The notes beneath the pieces were generated by a model. The model saw only the letters and a list, made by a program, of their open reading frames with translations. It was not told the origin of the DNA and did not search any database. Of a DNA stretch of 64,000 bases, positions 59,812-64,000 are shown one piece after another (position 1 is the stretch's first letter; each line of letters begins with the position of its first letter). This DNA comes from Candidatus Rifleibacteriota bacterium. GTDB taxonomy: Bacteria; Muiribacteriota; Ozemobacteria; Ozemobacterales; Ozemobacteraceae. The position numbers and the translations under genes are program-made. The DNA lies in assembly GCA_018818125.1 (NCBI GenBank), contig JAHISQ010000021.1, forward strand, positions 19,779 to 83,778, in the 5' to 3' direction.

Positions 59812-60315
59812 TCATCGACCGAAGGTTTTAATAAGTCCGGATGGAGTATTTTGCCTTTCGGGCTCGGTACGGAAAGAGGTTGAAGCGAGGTCTACGAGCG
59901 CTGTCACAGCTTTGGCGCGTTCATCGAAAGGCGTTCCCGTTACGCTTCCCACCAGCGTCCTGGCTGTCGAATAGACCTGCACGTTCATCTGCCTGCGGAC
60001 ACAGGCAAATTGTTTGAAACCGTCTCCTTTCCAGTCACAGAGAACGAGAACATACGGCATTTTCTTTTTCAGCGAAGAACGGACAGAGTTTTTCGACACA
60101 AAAAACGGCAATCCACGCAGATTGGCCACGCCGACATACTGGACACGATCTCCCAAAGACTCTCTCAAAAGGTTCACCCAGAAACGAATATTTTCATCGG
60201 TTCGACGCTGGTCGCCTGCAATAAGAACGAGCGGTCGAGCTGAGTTCGCCCCGGAAAAGAGGGAGTCGGGCGTATGAGAAGTTTGGAACTGGTCTTCCAG
60301 TCGAATATCGGGCCA
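59812..60315 (-). pseudogene. Remnant of a thioredoxin-fold (redoxin/YtfJ-like) protein gene
   Basis: The frame is open from a stop codon at 60316-60318 down to 59812 (167 codons) but has no early ATG; the first practical start is a GTG at 60177. It reads PDIRLEDQFQTSH, then ARPLVLIAGDQR, FWVNLLRESLGDRV, YVGVANLRGLPFFV, KKKMPYVLVLCDWKGDGFKQ, FACVRRQMNVQVYSTARTLV. This is the layout of peroxiredoxin-like/YtfJ-type thioredoxin folds, whose N-terminus would begin just before PDIRLEDQF. The 5' end seems lost and no CxxC is visible. It could still be a functional gene with an unusual start. Confidence 0.45.
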
Positions 60316-60361
60316 TCATGCTCTCCATTCGGCTCCAGGGGCCGTCTTTTATCAAGAGATT

Positions 60362-60949
60362 TTACTTTTCTGATTCCTGCAGGGCTTTTTCGATGACAGA
60401 AACAAATTCTTCAGCAGAAGGTGAAGTTTGCGAACCAAATCTGGCAATGACATCGCCTTTGCGGTTGATTACAAACTTATTGAAGTTCCAGCTGATCTTG
60501 CCCGAATAGCCAGGATTGGTCTCTTCGCTGGTCAAATATGCGAAAAGCGGATGTATATCGTTTCCTTCAACTGAAATCTTTGCAAATACAGGAAAAGTTA
60601 CACCGTAGGTCATACGACAAAATTCAATTATTTCAGTGTTGGTGCCCGGTTCCTGGCCGAGGAAATTGTTGGCGGGAAATGCCAGAACAGAGAACCCCTT
60701 GACTTCATATTTTTTCTGCAGATTCTGCAGATCTTCATATTGCCCGGTAAATCCGCACTTGCTTGCGACGTTGACCAGTATCAGAACCTTACCCTTGAAG
60801 TCATTCAAGGGCTTCATGGTGCCGTCATTCAATTCAAGGGAAAAATTCAGGATGTTTCCGCCCGGCCTTTCGCCTGCACCGTTGCCCGGCATTGCATTGA
60901 AAACTATCAGAGCCCCCCCGACCAGTATGAGGACAGCTATTTTCAGCAT
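60362..60949 (-). CDS. Glutathione peroxidase-family thiol peroxidase
   Basis: 195 residues from the ATG at 60949, chosen over one 18 bases upstream because AGGAG sits 9 bases before it. An N-terminal hydrophobic segment (AVLILVGGALIVFNAM) suggests export or membrane anchoring. The GPx catalytic set is visible: Cys65 in VASKCGFTGQY (Cys, not selenocysteine), Gln99 in FPANNFLGQEPG and Trp154 in ISWNFNKFVI. It reduces hydroperoxides, probably with thioredoxin as donor, as in non-animal GPx. An oxidative-stress role fits with the rubrerythrin elsewhere in the window. Confidence 0.92.
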   Translation of the reverse strand: MLKIAVLILVGGALIVFNAMPGNGAGERPGGNILNFSLELNDGTMKPLNDFKGKVLILVNVASKCGFTGQYEDLQNLQKKYEVKGFSVLAFPANNFLGQEPGTNTEIIEFCRMTYGVTFPVFAKISVEGNDIHPLFAYLTSEETNPGYSGKISWNFNKFVINRKGDVIARFGSQTSPSAEEFVSVIEKALQESEK

Positions 60950-61094
60950 GATTTGTTGCTCCTGCATCTTCGGATTGTATTATCATATGATAAGGTTTAA
61001 CATACAAAAAAAAGATATTCGCTATTGCTTAAAAAGCAACCATCGCAAACAGACCTGTTTCATTTTTTCGCAACGGAGTTTATCAGGCTCATTT

Positions 61095-62213
61095 ATGGAA
61101 AAAACAAAAGAAACACGCCGTGATTTTCTCAAGCTCGCCGGCTCAATATGTTTTACGGGTTATTTCGGACTTTCGCCGTCCAGCCTGTTCGGTAAGCCTG
61201 AGTTAAGCGAAGTTGAGGCACGATTTTATGAGAAAATTTCCGGGGGAAAGGTTCGTTGCCTTCTTTGCCCAAACTTCTGTGTTCGCGCAAGCGGAGAAAC
61301 CGGCCAATGCAGAGTTCGGGAAAATGTTAACGGGACTTATTTTACCAGGGTTTACGGAAACCCATGTGTCATAGCTATTGATCCGGTTGAAAAGTGCCCT
61401 TTGTTTCACTACCAGTTGCCGACTCCGGCGTTTTCAATTGCCACGGCGGGCTGCAACCTTTTTTGCCATTATTGTCAAAACTGGGCGTTTTCTCAAAAAG
61501 GGCCGGCAGAGACGAAGAATTACTCTCTGACTCCCGCACAGGTAATTGACAAGGCTCTTGAGTATAAATCGGGAGCTATTTCCTTTTTTTACACTGAACC
61601 GACAATCTACATAGAGTATCTTATCGATATTGCCCGCAGGGCCAAAAAGGTTTCGCTGCCCTGCATAATGGTAACGGGTGGCTTCATCAATCCTGAACCT
61701 CTCAAAGAACTTCTTCCGTTGATCGATGCTTTTACTGTCGGACTTAAAGGCTTTAACAATGACTTTTTCAGGGAACATATCGGCGGAAGTCTTGAGCCGG
61801 TTCTGGAAACGCTCAAGATAATCCATGCCGCAGGAAAGCATCTTGAAATCGTCACACTTCTGGTGCCAACCCTCAACGATCAGCCTGAAGCAATCAAGGC
61901 AGAGATCGAGTGGATCAAGGCGAACCTTGGCTTGTCGATTCCCCTTCATTTTACTCGTTTCAACCCGCAATACCGGCTGATGCAGGTGCCACCAACCCCG
62001 GCCTCAATACTTGATAAAGCAAGAAAAGAGGCTCTAAATGCTGGCCTGCAGTATGTCTATACCGGTAATTTACCCGGCCATGAAGGAAACCACACCTACT
62101 GTCCAAAGTGCGGCAAGATAGTCGTTGAAAGGCTTTCATTCAGGGTTCTCAATAACAACCATGAAAACGGCAAATGCGTGAATTGCGGTTTCAGCCTTCA
62201 CGGCAAATGGTAA
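61095..62213 (+). CDS. Radical SAM enzyme of the PflA-like/AmmeMemoRadiSam type with Tat-like leader
   Basis: 372 residues from the ATG at 61095. The frame stays open upstream, but this start puts a twin-arginine motif (RRDFLKLAGSICFTGYFGL) at residues 8-26. A Cys-rich segment follows (CLLCPNFCVRASGETGQCRV), then the radical SAM cluster motif CNLFCHYCQNW, SAM-binding elements (FFYTEPTIYIEYL, MVTGGFINPEPLKEL) and a C-terminal zinc ribbon (YCPKCGKIV and KCVNCGFSL). This is the layout of radical SAM proteins that accompany AMMECR1 and Memo proteins. The reaction is unknown, and the partner genes are not in the window. A Tat leader on a radical SAM enzyme is unusual. Confidence 0.85.
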   Translation: MEKTKETRRDFLKLAGSICFTGYFGLSPSSLFGKPELSEVEARFYEKISGGKVRCLLCPNFCVRASGETGQCRVRENVNGTYFTRVYGNPCVIAIDPVEKCPLFHYQLPTPAFSIATAGCNLFCHYCQNWAFSQKGPAETKNYSLTPAQVIDKALEYKSGAISFFYTEPTIYIEYLIDIARRAKKVSLPCIMVTGGFINPEPLKELLPLIDAFTVGLKGFNNDFFREHIGGSLEPVLETLKIIHAAGKHLEIVTLLVPTLNDQPEAIKAEIEWIKANLGLSIPLHFTRFNPQYRLMQVPPTPASILDKARKEALNAGLQYVYTGNLPGHEGNHTYCPKCGKIVVERLSFRVLNNNHENGKCVNCGFSLHGKW

Positions 62214-62240
62214 AAATCAAAAAAATATCTGGAGGATAAT

Positions 62241-63587
62241 ATGTACATATCGCCTCGCTTCACTGGCCGGCTAATACTTCTGGTTGCATTTTTACTGCTT
62301 CAGCTTTCGTTTACCAATACTGCACGCGCTTTGCCCAGGGTTCAGGGAATGGAAGAACTCGAAGAGCTTCGCGAAGAAATTTCTCTGCTTAATCTCCTGA
62401 GGGGTTTGTATCTCAGCGAAGACCAGATAACGCAGATTTGTGAAATAGCCGTTGAGGCCAACAATGCCGTCAAATCCACTGCCAGCCCAATTCTTCGAGA
62501 CAAGGATGTAATTGTTGCAACCTTCGCCGATCTGCGAAACAAGCTTTTCCAGGCTCCGGGACAGGAAACACAGTCACAGCAGAAGGCGCAACAGATAAAC
62601 GACCGACTGAAGGAAGCTCAGGAGAAAGCTCTCGAACATCTTGCAAAGCTTGAGACACGAGTGACCAGGGTAATGACATCAGCACAACTGGAAATCATCG
62701 AAGGTTTTGTTCCATGCCTGATTCCTCCCAGAGATTTAAAAAATCCGGTCAGAGTAGGCCAGGCCGGTGCTGCAGAAGGACCGCTGGCCAGAATGACAGA
62801 GCTGATTTACGCAACCCCGGAAGATGTGTGGAGCGAAAGAAAAATGATTCTTCTAGGTAAGGTTGTCCAGAAAATGGAGGAGAAGAGCGGAAAGTTGAGC
62901 GACTCTATGCGCAGCGACCTTTTGAGCCGCCTCACCGAAACCGCGAAGAAAATTCGCGCGACCGACCAGGTTGATTTTGCCTTAAAGAAGGGGGATTTAG
63001 CCGATGAATTTCTTTTGATCGACCATACCCGGCGCGGAGCCCGTGGCCAGGAATCCTTAGGCAAGGTTGGCAAATGGTTTCTTTCCGAGACTGCGTTGAG
63101 AATTCTTCCCCGCTGGAAGGACGCGATGGCCGCAGGAATGGACCAGGTTACAGAGGCTGATTCGACAAACGACGACTTTAAAATTGAACCCAATACATCA
63201 GAAATGGCTAACAGGTTAAAAAGCACCCTTGCCCGCCTTTATCGAAAAGGTGGAAAGAATAAAGGCCTTCCGCCATTAGAGCAGATACAAAATCGAATCG
63301 ACAAGGCAGAGAAGAGTAAAGATCCCATGGAACTGGCTCATGCAGTTCTGGAAACTATCGATTCTCTGGCATCGGCGGGAATTGCACGACATATTATCAA
63401 CAAAGCTCTGGTTCAGCTTATTCGCGGTGTCAGCAAGCACCTCAAACTACCATTGATCAACGAAAAGCATGACCCCTACGGATTTTTTGCCGAGCTTAAA
63501 AGAGCACAGGACGCGCCGTCACCCGAAGAAGCTTTTCAAGGTTTGCGAAAACTTGCTGATATGATCGTTCGCTTCAAGAAGCTTTAG
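62241..63587 (+). CDS. Exported helical protein of unknown function
   Basis: A 448-residue protein. The signal peptide (LILLVAFLLLQLSFTNTARA, cleavage near residue 31) has a GGAGG ribosome site. The mature protein is almost all helix: EELREEISLLNLLRGLYLSEDQ, then a Gln/Glu/Lys coiled coil (QSQQKAQQINDRLKEAQEKA) and RVMTSAQLEIIEGFVPCLIP. The 'L..L.LS..Q...I' and 'T..Q...I' spacing recalls CpxP/Spy-type periplasmic helices, but I do not claim membership. It follows the radical SAM gene by 27 bp in the same direction, so they are probably one operon. Confidence 0.65.
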   Translation: MYISPRFTGRLILLVAFLLLQLSFTNTARALPRVQGMEELEELREEISLLNLLRGLYLSEDQITQICEIAVEANNAVKSTASPILRDKDVIVATFADLRNKLFQAPGQETQSQQKAQQINDRLKEAQEKALEHLAKLETRVTRVMTSAQLEIIEGFVPCLIPPRDLKNPVRVGQAGAAEGPLARMTELIYATPEDVWSERKMILLGKVVQKMEEKSGKLSDSMRSDLLSRLTETAKKIRATDQVDFALKKGDLADEFLLIDHTRRGARGQESLGKVGKWFLSETALRILPRWKDAMAAGMDQVTEADSTNDDFKIEPNTSEMANRLKSTLARLYRKGGKNKGLPPLEQIQNRIDKAEKSKDPMELAHAVLETIDSLASAGIARHIINKALVQLIRGVSKHLKLPLINEKHDPYGFFAELKRAQDAPSPEEAFQGLRKLADMIVRFKKL

Positions 63588-63625
63588 CAAAACAGTGGTG
63601 GTCTGAGAAAATTGGTCAAGCTGGG

Positions 63626-63731
63626 TTCTTTTGCACATGACCACAAAGGAAGGTTTGTTGCTGTAACCCCAGTGTGTTAGAATCTCTTCTGACGCAATTT
63701 GTTTTGATAAAAAGCGAGTAGCAAGGTGTTT
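63626..63731. repeat. Dispersed repeat, copy 2
   Basis: Related to 54853-54959: CCACAAAGGAAGGTTTGTTG, then CCCAGTGTGTTAGAATCTC and CTTCTGACGCAATTTG. The hairpin is shortened (ACAAA/TTTGT). It lies between the 62241 gene and the partial gene at the right edge. Confidence 0.55.
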
Positions 63732-64000
63732 AAGATAGAGCCCAAAAATGGGTAGACTTACACCCAACTGTCTGAGAGAAATAAATGATAGATACAATAA
63801 AATCTGGAATTAAAAGTTTGTTTTCTTGAATTAATCCATCAACCTGGTTATCATTAAATTCCTGAGAAGTGATGTCTGTTTTTTCTAAGTCAATGTTTTG
63901 AAGAAAAATTAATTCATAGATTCCTTTTTCTTCAAATCTAATAAAGCCACTATTCCTCAATTCTTGAATAACACGACTTAATGTCTGGCTTGGTGTTTTA
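63730..64000 (-). CDS. C-terminus of a protein with a winged-helix module (cut by the window edge)
   Basis: The minus-strand frame is open to the window edge and ends at 63730. It reads KTPSQTLSRVIQELRNSGFI then RFEEKGIYELIFLQNIDLEK. The 'tP..TlsRviQeLrn.GfI.f...G.Yel' pattern is the winged-helix end found in several type II restriction endonucleases (DpnI/Dam-replacing type) and related proteins. About 50 further residues follow without a recognised domain. The N-terminal catalytic part, if any, lies beyond 64000, so the function cannot be fixed. Confidence 0.5.
   Translation of the reverse strand, partial: KTPSQTLSRVIQELRNSGFIRFEEKGIYELIFLQNIDLEKTDITSQEFNDNQVDGLIQENKLLIPDFIVSIIYFSQTVGCKSTHFWALS

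Noticed and set aside
61095..61160. Start of the radical SAM gene at 60636
   Set aside because: The longer frame overlaps the divergent glutathione peroxidase gene and its promoter and gives a meaningless N-terminus.

Overview
The window looks like chromosome of a Gram-negative bacterium from a poorly characterised lineage. It has an RND exporter with its periplasmic adaptor, many Sec-type signal peptides, and very large sensor proteins with SpoIIE-type phosphatase outputs. A Riflebacteria/Ozemobacteria-like affiliation is possible (inference only: lineages rich in SpoIIE phosphatases and in proteins with pilin-like 'N..VIA.A..MY..DN' tails). No rRNA, tRNA or CRISPR was seen; one tmRNA gene is present.

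Layout. 1-2.7 kb (+): a PAS/histidine-kinase/receiver hybrid sensor split by a one-base frameshift. 2.9-7.8 kb (-): anti-sigma/ECF sigma pair, a long coiled-coil DUF2325 protein, and an FHA-GAF-GGDEF protein with a broken GGDEF motif. 7.85-39.9 kb (-): the central feature, ten consecutive giant (about 970-1000 aa) membrane sensors on one shared four-TM chassis. Eight end in HAMP plus SpoIIE/PP2C phosphatase and two in HAMP plus class III nucleotide cyclase. The phosphatases fall into two subfamilies (here A and B) that strictly alternate as B-A gene pairs, mostly with overlapping stop and start codons. The two cyclases also overlap by 4 bp and have complementary losses of catalytic residues, as expected for an obligate heterodimer like the mammalian C1/C2 halves. 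A lexA-dinB-small coiled-coil operon, with a near-perfect sigma70 promoter and a direct-repeat candidate operator, sits inside the array. 40-45 kb (-): rubrerythrin, RND adaptor and RND pump. 45.7-47.2 kb (+): a histone H1-like Lys/Ala protein, a SnoaL-like protein and ssrA (tmRNA, tag ANEDLALAA).

47.2-59.7 kb is an accessory region. Directly after ssrA the 3' end of the tmRNA gene (CCGCCTCCA, in two copies with the tmRNA terminator) recurs four times in the same orientation. Each copy is preceded by the same roughly 25-bp sequence and separates small cargo segments: unknown membrane proteins; a DUF2281-like antitoxin remnant, an ORF6N protein and decayed hicAB; a secreted protein and a second ORF6N protein; an ankyrin protein, a TPR/pilin-tail protein and a secreted M3 peptidase. 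No integrase is present, so this reads as serial insertion of short non-autonomous elements at ssrA. 59.8-64 kb holds a thioredoxin-fold gene remnant, a glutathione peroxidase, a radical SAM enzyme with a Tat-like leader, a secreted helical protein, and the C-terminus of a gene running off the right edge.

How the genes may work together: the array looks like a large set of envelope sensors feeding two outputs, partner-switching dephosphorylation (RsbU-like, with STAS targets that must lie outside this window) and cyclic-nucleotide synthesis. All functional assignments come from reading motifs by eye; no searches were run.
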